From Pseudoalteromonas lipolytica (GTDB taxonomy: Bacteria > Pseudomonadota > Gammaproteobacteria > Enterobacterales > Alteromonadaceae): 64,000 nucleotides of DNA. Under the pieces are notes generated by a model that made no database searches, was not told the origin of the DNA, and saw nothing but the letters and a program-made list of their open reading frames with translations. The translations under genes and the position numbers were made by a program. Positions 1 through 8,447 of this stretch are shown piece by piece. The DNA lies in NCBI RefSeq assembly GCF_900116435.1, contig NZ_FPAZ01000002.1, positions 234,181-298,180 of the forward strand, written 5' to 3'. Position 1 is the stretch's first letter, and every line of letters begins with the position of its first letter.

Positions 1-156
1 CATTTTTCAAAACGTATGCAACAACGCGTAATTGAAAAGTATCAACCGATTTTTAGAGCGTGGTATTACGGTGTACCCGAAACGGATTGTTGGAACAAAA
101 TGACTTGCCAAGAACATATTTTAAAGCCAAGGGAAGCTGAATATGAAGGATTATAA
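1..156 (+). CDS. C-terminal end of a tandem lipoprotein-like gene (cut by the window edge)
   Basis: The first 51 codons end at TAA 154-156. The encoded tail (HFSKRMQQRV... to ...PREAEYEGL) is nearly identical to the last 51 residues of the next gene, differing only in a short patch after ETDCW (NKMTCQEH here, SMVKCRKQ there). It is therefore the 3' end of an upstream paralogue whose start lies outside the window. The stop overlaps the start of the next gene by 14 bases, so the copies are translationally linked. The function of the family is not recognised. Confidence 0.75.
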   Translation, partial: HFSKRMQQRVIEKYQPIFRAWYYGVPETDCWNKMTCQEHILKPREAEYEGL

Positions 157-177
157 GCGTAAAACTGCACTGCAATT
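1..177 (+). repeat. direct repeat copy 1 (partner 746-922)
   Basis: Bases 1-94 equal 746-839 and bases 118-167 equal 863-912, a constant offset of 745. The repeat covers the 3' end of one gene and the 5' end of the next, as expected from tandem duplication of a whole gene followed by divergence. Confidence 0.9.
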
Positions 178-901
178 TTACTGTGTGCTACTGGCGTGTT
201 TTTTGACAACAAGTTGCACTACGGTATTCGATAAGGCGCATGGCTATCGTGGACCCATTGTTGTGACGATTGAAACAGAGGATGGCTCAGTGCCAGAATT
301 CCCTTTTTTGATAGAGTCCGTGTACACAGAGTCATGCGGTCACAGTAGTTGTGGCATAGACTCCGGTTATAGATACTTTAAAACCACGCATGCTAATGAG
401 CCAATTACCTTCCCTCGTGAGCGTTTGGATTTATTACAGCCCAACGCCTATGCAACAATTCTTTTTAAGGTTACTCATCCTAATTATCACTACAATGTAT
501 TTACGCGAGGCTTTGGGCCCACTGATGCTGATGACCCCACTCATATCACGTTTACCGTTAAGCCGTTTACTGAACAAATGAAAAAAGTAGCTGGCTGGGC
601 GACTGGCCCTAAGCAAGACATGCAAAACTTTACACCTGATAGCAGGGAATATAAAAAAGCAGACATTCTGTATCGCCAAGCGCGCTTTAATTTAGGAGAT
701 ATGATCACAAGGCACATTACGGTGATCAAAACTATGTACTTACCTCATTTTTCAAAACGTATGCAACAACGCGTAATTGAAAAGTATCAACCGATTTTTA
801 GAGCGTGGTATTACGGTGTACCCGAAACGGATTGTTGGAGTATGGTTAAATGTAGAAAGCAAATTTTAAAGCCAAGGGAAGCTGAATATGAAGGATTATA
901 A
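143..901 (+). CDS. putative secreted/lipoprotein of unknown function, middle tandem copy
   Basis: A 252-residue protein with a basic N-terminus followed by a hydrophobic stretch and TTSC at residues 22-25, which is a lipobox-like but not canonical site (Thr at -3). No catalytic motif is visible. The C-terminal 51 residues almost repeat those of the preceding gene. The start ATG at 143 lies inside the end of that gene, with the purine-rich AAGGGAAG about ten bases upstream as a ribosome binding site. The same junction, including the first seven codons, recurs at 888 for the next copy. I read it as an envelope protein in a tandemly duplicated family; its role is unknown. Cysteines in the mature part (SCGHSSCG and DCWSMVKC) suggest disulfides. 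Confidence 0.7.
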   Translation: MKDYKRKTALQFYCVLLACFLTTSCTTVFDKAHGYRGPIVVTIETEDGSVPEFPFLIESVYTESCGHSSCGIDSGYRYFKTTHANEPITFPRERLDLLQPNAYATILFKVTHPNYHYNVFTRGFGPTDADDPTHITFTVKPFTEQMKKVAGWATGPKQDMQNFTPDSREYKKADILYRQARFNLGDMITRHITVIKTMYLPHFSKRMQQRVIEKYQPIFRAWYYGVPETDCWSMVKCRKQILKPREAEYEGL

Positions 902-922
902 GCGTAAAGCTGCACTGCTTTT
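746..922 (+). repeat. direct repeat copy 2 (partner 1-177)
   Basis: Second copy of the gene-junction repeat at offset 745. It differs from the first in a block of about 23 bases after the codons for ETDCW and in single bases after 912. It could support homologous recombination that deletes or swaps the intervening gene. Confidence 0.9.
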
Positions 923-1628
923 TGGGGCGGTAATGGTATTTAATTGTGCAGCGCACGATACCAATACCAGCCCAATACCAGCCACCCACGTATTACAGAA
1001 GCAGTTTATTTTTCAATGCTAGGCCTAGATAAAGAAAGCTTTTCTTACTACCAGCTTTATCAAACCCAACCAGGTTATGTCACTAAGCTTGTGGGGGATG
1101 CGCACCTAATAAAATTTTTTTTAATTTCAAAAAATACTGAAAATGGCTACTTAATCCAGGTCATCGATAAAAAATATAATTACTCAGTCAATAACGACGG
1201 ATAATACTGTAACAATAGACACGATAAATTACTTAAGTATTTTAGCTGATGGAGGAGTTCTCCAGATCATTCATCCAATAGAAAAAAAGGAAATATATAC
1301 ACCTAAATTTTTAGATTTTATTACTCATAAGATTGATATACAGCTGAGTTGTTGGTGCGCTGATGAAACATACCCAGAGGAACAAGATTTATCTTTAGTT
1401 TATCTCCACTTTGTTGATTTAAAAGAACACTATATTAAGAATGTAGATGTTGTTAGTCGGAGAAAGGCTATTGAAGGAAGGAGTCGAGCACTTGATTCTC
1501 TCGTTGCCGTCGCAAGCTCTAGTGTCAATGAATCAAGGAAGCTACATAAGAGCCAAGTAAGTCAAATGAAAAAAGAGATGGGGAAGATAATAGGTGATTT
1601 ATATGTTGATCAAAGCTTAAGTTACTAG
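888..1628 (+). pseudogene. frameshifted third tandem copy, chimeric body
   Basis: The ATG at 888 opens with the same codons (MKDYKRK) and the same overlap as the gene before it, but that frame stops at 1020-1022. The adjacent frame is open from before 944 to 1204 (ITEAVYFSMLGLDKES and onward). The original frame is then open again from about 1194 to TAG 1626-1628, with plausible protein ending GDLYVDQSLSY. Two compensating frameshifts, in about 935-1020 and 1180-1204, would restore one protein of roughly 245 residues. The body does not resemble the copies upstream, so only the signal region is shared. It is either a decayed gene or contains sequencing errors. No family was recognised. Confidence 0.6.
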
Positions 1629-1630
1629 TA

Positions 1631-1664
1631 AAAACCTTGTAGGCAAATGCGTACAAGGTTTTTT
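1631..1664. terminator. bidirectional rho-independent terminator between the tandem genes and der
   Basis: Perfect 11-bp stem AAAACCTTGTA (1631-1641) with TACAAGGTTTT (1652-1662), a 10-base loop and a run of T on both strands. It separates convergent transcripts. Confidence 0.85.
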
Positions 1665-1680
1665 CATGACCGAATAAAGT

Positions 1681-3150
1681 TTATGACTTATTGCGGTTTT
1701 CTTTCGCAAATGCACGTATTTTACGTTTTTGCGATAAGGTCACTTTATTGGTGCGGCCTGCGTATGGGTTATCACCTTCTCTAAATTCAATTTTGATAGG
1801 TGTGCCCATGATATTCAATGCTTTACGATAGTAGTTCATTAGGTAGCGTTTATAGCTATCAGGTAAGTCATGAACTTGGTTACCGTGAATAACGATACGT
1901 GGTGGGTTATAACCACCGGCATGCGCATATTTAAGCTTAACACGACGGCCACGAACGAGAGGTGGCTGATGATCCGCTTGAGCCATGTCCATGATACGAC
2001 GTAGCATTGCAGTACTAATACGCTTAGTCGCAGACTCATATGCTTCATCAACTGATTCAAATAAGTGACCCACACCGGTGCCGTGTAACGCAGAGATAAA
2101 GTGTAAACGTGCAAAGTCAATAAAGCCTAAACGACGGTCAAGCTCAGATTTGATTCGCTCTTTAACGTAATCGTCTAAGCCGTCCCATTTGTTTACGGCT
2201 ACAACGAGCGAACGACCTGCATTTAAGGCAAACCCTAATAAGCTTAAGTCTTGATCTGAAATGCCTTCGCGAGCATCAACAACCAGTAATACAACGTTTG
2301 CATCTTCAATAGCTTGCAGCGTTTTGATAACAGAAAATTTCTCAACAACGTCGCTTACTTTTTTACGCTTACGAACACCAGCGGTATCAATAAGGATGTA
2401 CTCTTTGTCATTACGCGTCATCGGAATGTAGATAGAGTCGCGCGTAGTACCTGGCATATCGTAAACGATAACGCGTTCTTCACCTAAAATACGGTTAGTC
2501 AGCGTAGACTTACCCACATTTGGGCGACCAATGATTGCGAGTTTTACAGGTTTATCTGCAAATGCTTGTTGGTTCTCTTCGCTGTCGTCGTCTTCACTGT
2601 AAAGATCAATTAATTCGTCATCACTTTCTTCAACATCATCGTTTTGTGCAGCCATTTCAGCGATAACTGGTTGAAGTGTTGTTTCAAGTAACTGCGTAAT
2701 ACCACGACCGTGAGCCGCGGCAATGTGGTGAATATCACCCAAGCTTAATTGAAAAAACTCTGCACAGTATGAGTCAGCATCAATACCATCTACTTTGTTT
2801 GCGACAACAAAGCATTTCTTTTGCTGTTTACGTAGGTGATTAGCAATTGCTTGGTCTGCGGCTGTCATGCCTGCGCGCGCATCAACTAAAAATAATACGA
2901 TATCGGCTTCTTCAATCGCGAGTAACGATTGCTCGGCCATTTCAGTTTCGATACCTTGCTCAGAGCCGTCAATACCGCCCGTGTCTACCACGATAAATTC
3001 ATAGCCATCATAGTCAGCTTGGCCATATTTTCTATCTCGTGTTAAGCCTGGAAAATCGGCAACGAGGGCGTCACGAGTACGTGTTAAACGGTTAAATAAT
3101 GTGGATTTGCCCACATTGGGTCGCCCAACAAGAGCGATCACGGGAAGCAT
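1681..3150 (-). CDS. der: ribosome-assembly GTPase Der (EngA)
   Basis: 489 residues, the usual length for this essential double GTPase, which acts in 50S subunit maturation. Two G domains in tandem are visible: GRPNVGKST near residue 9 and again near residue 208, each followed by DTGG/DTAG (G3) and NKVD/NKWD (G4). An acidic linker rich in Asp/Glu (about residues 172-200) separates them, and a basic KH-like C-terminal domain ends in [14 protein letters not shown]. It lies downstream of bamB on the same strand, but a terminator separates them, so der probably has its own promoter or depends on readthrough. Identification is secure. Confidence 0.98.
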   Translation of the reverse strand: MLPVIALVGRPNVGKSTLFNRLTRTRDALVADFPGLTRDRKYGQADYDGYEFIVVDTGGIDGSEQGIETEMAEQSLLAIEEADIVLFLVDARAGMTAADQAIANHLRKQQKKCFVVANKVDGIDADSYCAEFFQLSLGDIHHIAAAHGRGITQLLETTLQPVIAEMAAQNDDVEESDDELIDLYSEDDDSEENQQAFADKPVKLAIIGRPNVGKSTLTNRILGEERVIVYDMPGTTRDSIYIPMTRNDKEYILIDTAGVRKRKKVSDVVEKFSVIKTLQAIEDANVVLLVVDAREGISDQDLSLLGFALNAGRSLVVAVNKWDGLDDYVKERIKSELDRRLGFIDFARLHFISALHGTGVGHLFESVDEAYESATKRISTAMLRRIMDMAQADHQPPLVRGRRVKLKYAHAGGYNPPRIVIHGNQVHDLPDSYKRYLMNYYRKALNIMGTPIKIEFREGDNPYAGRTNKVTLSQKRKIRAFAKENRNKS

Positions 3151-3175
3151 AAACTACCTCTTTAAAAAACAACAA

Positions 3176-3205
3176 AAGGCTTCGCCAAGCGAAGCCTTAG
3201 AAAAA
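3176..3205 (-). terminator. terminator after bamB
   Basis: Stem AAGGCTTCGC/GCGAAGCCTT (3176-3185 with 3189-3198), three-base loop, followed on the minus strand by TTGTTG and T-rich sequence. It sits between bamB and der in the direction of transcription. Confidence 0.8.
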
Positions 3206-3225
3206 TAACGTTTACTATTAGTAAG

Positions 3226-4404
3226 TTAGTCTGGAATTTTAACCGCGCTAACTTCACCATCTCGGGTGTATAAAATTAACTTGTCACCGGCAACAACAGG
3301 CTCAATAAAGAAACCTGAGCTGTCAAAGTCTTCACGCGATACAAGCTCGCCCGACTCTTTATCTAACCAGTGTAGGTTACCTTCTTGGTCACCCAATGCT
3401 AAATATTTTCCAGCAACTGTTGGGCCTGTTAAGTACCAGCCACGTAGAGCAGGTTGGCTCCAACGTTCAATACCAGACACTTTATCTAAGCCGTATACCA
3501 CACCGTTGCTGTCAACAATATAGATATATTGGCTGTCCATCGATAAATCACGGTAGCTGCTGTACTCACGTTTCCATACAACATTACCAGAGCGAATATC
3601 CACGGCTGCTAAGTTACCATTATAGGCGATAGCATAAGCATATGGGCCGCTAATTAAAGCTTGTGTATCGACATCAACTAAACGCTCAAACTCAGAAGCC
3701 CCTTTTGGTGACGCAATTTCAGCGCTCCAAGCAGAATAACCGTTTTCTGAAATTAATACGTTGAGCTTGCCTGTTTCAAGGCCTATTAATACCCCACCAT
3801 TCGCAACCGTTGGTGAGCTTTGGCCACGCAGTGTTAGTGGCGGTACTTCTTGCTCATAACGCCAGCGTTCTTCACCTGTGTCAGGGTGAATGGCCAGTAA
3901 TTTACCAGAACCCAAATTAACGAATATTAGGCCATCGCCCGCAGCTGGTTTTGAAAGTACTTCGCCCGGCACTGTTTTGCGCCAAATAATTTCACCCGTT
4001 TCGCGGTCAAGAGCAGTTAAGTAGCCGTGCTCAGAGCCAACGAATATTTTACCATAAGCTTGTAAAATACCGCCTGATAATTTAGCGCTCTCAGATGTTT
4101 CCCAAGGCCAAAAAGCGGGGTTTTCACGTACATCGGTATGCCAAAGAGTATCGCCATTTTCAAGCGATAAGGCTTCTACTTCACCTTCACGGTTGGCAAC
4201 ATACACAACGTCGTTATATACCGCTGGAGTGAGGCGAGAAAAATAGTGCTGAACACCATCACCAATCGACTCTTGCCAAACAACCTTTGTTTCAAACTGA
4301 TTAACAATTTCTGGTAATACTAATTCATCTTCGTCATCACTTGATGAACACCCCGTTAGGGTCGCAATACACAGAGCAAGTGTTGCCGCTGTTAACTTCT
4401 TCAT
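3226..4404 (-). CDS. bamB: outer-membrane assembly lipoprotein BamB
   Basis: 392 residues with a lipoprotein signal peptide (lipobox LTGC, Cys19) and repeated PQQ-type propeller blades, such as VEALSLENGDTLWH, LTALDRETGEIIWR, LLAIHPDTGEERWR and LAAVDIRSGNVVWK. BamB is an eight-bladed propeller that binds BamA and helps insert beta-barrel proteins. The location between yfgM and der matches the conserved gammaproteobacterial hisS-yfgM-bamB-der order. The gap to yfgM is 9 bases, so the two are co-transcribed. Confidence 0.97.
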   Translation of the reverse strand: MKKLTAATLALCIATLTGCSSSDDEDELVLPEIVNQFETKVVWQESIGDGVQHYFSRLTPAVYNDVVYVANREGEVEALSLENGDTLWHTDVRENPAFWPWETSESAKLSGGILQAYGKIFVGSEHGYLTALDRETGEIIWRKTVPGEVLSKPAAGDGLIFVNLGSGKLLAIHPDTGEERWRYEQEVPPLTLRGQSSPTVANGGVLIGLETGKLNVLISENGYSAWSAEIASPKGASEFERLVDVDTQALISGPYAYAIAYNGNLAAVDIRSGNVVWKREYSSYRDLSMDSQYIYIVDSNGVVYGLDKVSGIERWSQPALRGWYLTGPTVAGKYLALGDQEGNLHWLDKESGELVSREDFDSSGFFIEPVVAGDKLILYTRDGEVSAVKIPD

Positions 4405-4413
4405 CTTAACCCC

Positions 4414-5034
4414 TTATGCCGCTGGGCTAGTTTGTGCTAAGTCATCAAGTTTAATTTGTAATAACGGGTTATTTTCAAGGCCACCTTTATCAGCCGCAGC
4501 TTGATATTGGCTGCGCGCTTGGTCTTTGTCACCTTGTGCAGCAAACACATCGCCTTTTAATTCCGCAACCGTTGCAGCAAATGATTCTGGTAACGTTGAG
4601 TTTAATGTTGCTAATGCTTGCTCATACTGCTTTTGTGCAAGATGAACACGAGCAAGACGCGTTGCAGCTGTGGCTTTTAACTCGGTGTTTTTCTCGTGCG
4701 TGATAATCCAATTAAGTTTTTCACTTGCCGCATCAAGATCATTTTTTTCTACAGCTTCTTTAGCTGCAACGAAAGCAACTAAGGTACTGTAGCTTGATTC
4801 ATTATTATCTTTGATAAACGTTTCTGCTTTGTCTAGCACGGCACCGCTATCAACAAGTTGAGTGAATGAGTCTGATGCATTTTCAGCACTGGTGATTTGG
4901 TGTTGATTATATGCTTTCCAGCCATACAAACCACCTAGGCCTGCGATAATACCCACTGCCAGTGCGACACCGTTTTCACGAAAAAAGCGTTTAATCGCTT
5001 CTGCTTGTTGTTCTTCTGTTGAATAAATTTCCAT
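4414..5034 (-). CDS. yfgM: YfgM, SecYEG-associated TPR membrane protein
   Basis: 206 residues: a short cytoplasmic N-terminus (MEIYSTEEQQAEAIKRFF), one transmembrane helix at about residues 24-41 (ALAVGIIAGLGGLYGWKA), then a periplasmic helical TPR-like domain with AATRLARVHLAQKQYEQAL. The EEQ-EAIK-F start is typical of YfgM. In E. coli it joins the SecYEG translocon with PpiD and supports handover to periplasmic chaperones. It sits between hisS and bamB in the conserved order. Confidence 0.93.
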   Translation of the reverse strand: MEIYSTEEQQAEAIKRFFRENGVALAVGIIAGLGGLYGWKAYNQHQITSAENASDSFTQLVDSGAVLDKAETFIKDNNESSYSTLVAFVAAKEAVEKNDLDAASEKLNWIITHEKNTELKATAATRLARVHLAQKQYEQALATLNSTLPESFAATVAELKGDVFAAQGDKDQARSQYQAAADKGGLENNPLLQIKLDDLAQTSPAA

Positions 5035-5058
5035 GCTTACCTCTGTTGCTAACTGAAC

Positions 5059-6333
5059 TTAAATAAGTTCAGCTAGTAGCGTTTTCGCTTCTTCTAGTTT
5101 TAAGGTGACTTGTTCTTTACGCTCACGTAAATATTTTACAGTCACAACGCCTTGTTCTAATTCATCTTCGCCGATAATGAGCGCAACTAATGCATCGCTT
5201 TTATCAGCGCGTTTTAATTGCTTTTTAAAATTGCCGCCGCCAGCGTGAACCATCACTCGAAGACCCGCCACATCTTTGCGAAGTTGAGCTGCGATGATAG
5301 GCGCTTGAATACTGGCTTTGTCGCCCATGGCTGCCAAATATACATCAGCACTGCGACGAATGTCACCTACACATTCTAATGCTTGTAGTAGCAGAACTAA
5401 ACGTTCAAGACCCATTGCAAAACCAACGGCTGGGGTTGCTTTACCACCTAGTTGCTCAACTAGGCCGTCGTAGCGACCACCGGCACATACGGTTCCTTGT
5501 GCGCCCAGACTATCTGTCACCCACTCAAAAACTGTGCGGTTGTAATAGTCAAGGCCACGTACAAGCTTTTCGTTTACCGTGTATTCGACGCCAGCTGCGT
5601 CTAAACGTTCACATAAATTTTCAAAATGTTCTTTTGATTCAGCATCTAAATGCTCAGACAGTTTTGGTGCATCAGTTAAGATTGCTTGTACATCTGGATT
5701 TTTACTGTCTAAAACACGTAATGGGTTAGAATACATGCGACGTTTTGAGTCTTCATCTAGCACATCAACATGTTGCTCTAAGTAGGCAACAAGGGCATCG
5801 CGATAGTCAGCGCGTGCTTCATTAGAGCCTAATGAGTTAAGCTCTAGACGAACGTGTTCGCTAATACCAAATTCTTTCCATAATTGGGCTGTAAGCAAAA
5901 TAACTTCTGCATCAATATCGGCAGTGGCAATGCCGAATGTTTCTAAACCAAATTGGTGGAATTGGCGATAACGGCCTTTTTGTGGACGTTCATGGCGGAA
6001 CATCGGTCCCATGTACCATAAACGTTGCTCTTGATTGTACAGTAAGCCATTTTGGTTACCTGCACGTACACACACCGCGGTTCCTTCAGGGCGAAGTGTT
6101 AGGTTATCGCCATTACGGTCAGCAAATGTGTACATTTCTTTTTCAACGATATCAGTAACTTCACCAATAGAGCGTTTAAAAAGATCGGTTGACTCAACAA
6201 TTGGAAAACGAATTTCTTGATAACCAAACGATGAAACGGTATCACGTAAGATATTTTCTACTTTCTGCCAAATCTGCGTGTCGCCTGGCAGACAATCGTT
6301 CATACCACGAACTGCCTGAATTTGTTTTGCCAC
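5059..6333 (-). CDS. hisS: histidine--tRNA ligase
   Basis: 424 residues, normal for the class II enzyme. Visible signatures are the N-terminal [12 protein letters not shown], motif 2 with [18 protein letters not shown], the histidine-binding [15 protein letters not shown], motif 3 GFAMGLERL, and a C-terminal anticodon-binding domain. The start is GTG, read from the AGGA seven to eight bases upstream; the next Met (in RGMNDC) would remove the conserved N-terminus. First gene of the hisS-yfgM-bamB transcript. Confidence 0.98.
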   Translation of the reverse strand: MAKQIQAVRGMNDCLPGDTQIWQKVENILRDTVSSFGYQEIRFPIVESTDLFKRSIGEVTDIVEKEMYTFADRNGDNLTLRPEGTAVCVRAGNQNGLLYNQEQRLWYMGPMFRHERPQKGRYRQFHQFGLETFGIATADIDAEVILLTAQLWKEFGISEHVRLELNSLGSNEARADYRDALVAYLEQHVDVLDEDSKRRMYSNPLRVLDSKNPDVQAILTDAPKLSEHLDAESKEHFENLCERLDAAGVEYTVNEKLVRGLDYYNRTVFEWVTDSLGAQGTVCAGGRYDGLVEQLGGKATPAVGFAMGLERLVLLLQALECVGDIRRSADVYLAAMGDKASIQAPIIAAQLRKDVAGLRVMVHAGGGNFKKQLKRADKSDALVALIIGEDELEQGVVTVKYLRERKEQVTLKLEEAKTLLAELI

Positions 6334-6427
6334 TGATAAATCCTAAATACTGTACTTGCGTAAATAATCATTACGCATCAAGAAAACTAAAAATTGACCC
6401 GCTATTATAACGTCTGAGCGGTAAAGG

Positions 6428-6453
6428 TAAACGGCAAACCGCTGGGTTTGCCG
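6428..6453 (-). terminator. terminator after ispG
   Basis: Perfect 9-bp stem CGGCAAACC (6432-6440) and GGTTTGCCG (6445-6453) with tetraloop, followed on the minus strand by TTTACCTTT. It ends the pilF-rodZ-ispG transcript upstream of hisS. Confidence 0.8.
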
Positions 6454-6465
6454 ACTATATTCGTA

Positions 6466-7584
6466 TTATTCAACTATTTTGATGTCGATTGGCGTTTCTT
6501 TCTCTTTTTTAGCGATAAAGTCGCGCACATAGCCTTCGAGCTGGTCAACAATGTTGTCGTTATCGATACGTGCTTTTTGACGCTCGCCATTAATGTAAAG
6601 GCCTGAACGACGGTTTGCACCCGCAAGGCCAATATCACTCACGAGGGCTTCACCCGGACCATTAACCACACACCCAATGACAGACACTGACATGGGTTCA
6701 ACAACGTCTTCAAGACGTTCTTCGAGTTGGTTCATCGTGCTAACAACATCAAACTCTTGACGCGAACAGCTTGGACACGCAATAAAGTTGATACCACGCG
6801 AGCGAATACGCAACGATTTTAAGATATCGAAGCCAACTTTGATCTCTTGCACTGGATCAGCCGCAAGTGACACACGTAATGTGTCGCCAATACCTTCGGC
6901 AAGCAGCATACCTAAACCCACTGCAGACTTGACTGAGCCAGAACGCATACCGCCAGCTTCCGTAATACCTAAATGCAGTGGCTGATCAATTTCTTTGGCA
7001 AGGAGTCGGTACGCACCGACCGCTAAGAATACGTCTGATGCTTTAACCGAGACTTTAAATTGATCAAAGTCTAAACGTTGCAAAATCTCAACATGGCGCA
7101 TTGCTGATTCTAGTAATGCTTCGGGCGTTGGCTCGCCGTATTTCTCTTGTAAATCGCGCTCTAATGAGCCGCCATTTACACCAATACGAATGGGTATATT
7201 GTGCTCGCGTGCAGAGTCTACCACTGCACGAATACGTTCTTCACTGCCAATATTACCTGGGTTGATACGTAAACAATCTGCGCCATACTGCGCTACTTTT
7301 AGTGCAATGCGGTAGTCAAAGTGAATATCAGTCACCAGTGGAATAGTGACCTGTTCTTTTATGCTTTTAAATGCTTCAGCCGCTTCCATGGTAGGCACTG
7401 AAACACGAACGATATCGGCTCCAGCGTCTTGAATGGCTTGAATTTGTGCAACCGTTGCATCGACATCTAATGTGTTGGTGTTAGTCATCGACTGAACAGC
7501 AATCGGTGCACCATCACCAATGGGGACATTGCCTACGTTAATGCGTGTCGATTTTCTGCGTTTAATAGGAGATTCTGAAAACAT
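6466..7584 (-). CDS. ispG: 4-hydroxy-3-methylbut-2-enyl diphosphate synthase (flavodoxin)
   Basis: 372 residues, the standard length of the compact bacterial GcpE/IspG. This is the penultimate step of the MEP isoprenoid pathway, converting MEcPP to HMBPP with a 4Fe-4S cluster. Cluster ligands are visible as [11 protein letters not shown] and [10 protein letters not shown], and the TIM-barrel part carries [21 protein letters not shown] and [10 protein letters not shown]. It lies 5 bases after rodZ, so they are co-transcribed, an arrangement conserved in gammaproteobacteria. Confidence 0.98.
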   Translation of the reverse strand: MFSESPIKRRKSTRINVGNVPIGDGAPIAVQSMTNTNTLDVDATVAQIQAIQDAGADIVRVSVPTMEAAEAFKSIKEQVTIPLVTDIHFDYRIALKVAQYGADCLRINPGNIGSEERIRAVVDSAREHNIPIRIGVNGGSLERDLQEKYGEPTPEALLESAMRHVEILQRLDFDQFKVSVKASDVFLAVGAYRLLAKEIDQPLHLGITEAGGMRSGSVKSAVGLGMLLAEGIGDTLRVSLAADPVQEIKVGFDILKSLRIRSRGINFIACPSCSRQEFDVVSTMNQLEERLEDVVEPMSVSVIGCVVNGPGEALVSDIGLAGANRRSGLYINGERQKARIDNDNIVDQLEGYVRDFIAKKEKETPIDIKIVE

Positions 7585-7589
7585 TGCGG

Positions 7590-8447
7590 TTACTCTGATA
7601 ACGGTAAAGTAAATTTAGCTAATCGGTTTTTGGCAAAATGTGAGGTGTCGACAGGTTGACCTTCAAACGTAATATCAACCATTTGGTGTTTGCCTAGCAC
7701 GACATTAAATGGCTGTGGACCTGTGACAGTCATGACGTAGCCGGCTTTTTTTACGCCAAATGCTACGCGGTCACCGTTGCCATCGTGAATTTCAACCCAG
7801 CTGTCTTCATTAAAGTGCATGACAATGGTGCTTTGTTCAGGATCGCTTGAGCTTGCTTGCTCTGGTGTCACAGGCGGTGTTGTCGCAGAGGCTGGTTCAG
7901 ACTCTGCAACAGCTAAATCAGTACTGATTGGTGCTGCACTTTCAGTGTGTTCTTGGCCAACGGGAGGCTCTTGAACAGAGGACGAAAGTTCACTTGTTTC
8001 AAGTTGATTTGGCTGAATTGTCTTAATGGGCTCTTCAATCGCTGGTGCGCTATTTTGCCACCACCAAAAAACAGACGAGCCAATGATCACAGCTAAAATA
8101 AAGTAGCTGAACAACATTAAGCGGCTGTCATGTGCTTCTTTTTCAGTACGACGAGAGAAACTTTGCATTTTTGACTTTTTCGCAGGTTCTATCTGCTCAG
8201 GCAGTAATGCAAGCATGGCTTGACTGTCAATTTTAAGCTCTCGGCAATAACTTTTGATATAGCCTTTAACAAACGTGGCAGGGCCAAGTAACTCGTGTTC
8301 GTCGTTTTCTAGTCTCTGTAATTGTAAAACAGATAATTTTAATGCTCCGGCAAGTTGCTCAAGGCTCACTCCCGCATTTTCGCGGTGCTTTTTTAGCGCT
8401 TGGCCGAGCGTTTCTTGCGGTTGTTCTAACGTGTTTTCTTCATTCAT
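7590..8447 (-). CDS. rodZ: cytoskeletal membrane protein RodZ
   Basis: 285 residues with the RodZ layout: N-terminal helix-turn-helix (about 13-75, [20 protein letters not shown]), basic juxtamembrane stretch, one transmembrane helix (about 110-130, [20 protein letters not shown]), a Ser/Pro/Glu-rich periplasmic linker, and a C-terminal DUF4115-type beta domain ([14 protein letters not shown]). RodZ binds MreB and helps maintain rod shape. The ATG overlaps the end of the pilF-like gene by 4 bases (ATGA), implying translational coupling. Confidence 0.95.
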   Translation of the reverse strand: MNEENTLEQPQETLGQALKKHRENAGVSLEQLAGALKLSVLQLQRLENDEHELLGPATFVKGYIKSYCRELKIDSQAMLALLPEQIEPAKKSKMQSFSRRTEKEAHDSRLMLFSYFILAVIIGSSVFWWWQNSAPAIEEPIKTIQPNQLETSELSSSVQEPPVGQEHTESAAPISTDLAVAESEPASATTPPVTPEQASSSDPEQSTIVMHFNEDSWVEIHDGNGDRVAFGVKKAGYVMTVTGPQPFNVVLGKHQMVDITFEGQPVDTSHFAKNRLAKFTLPLSE

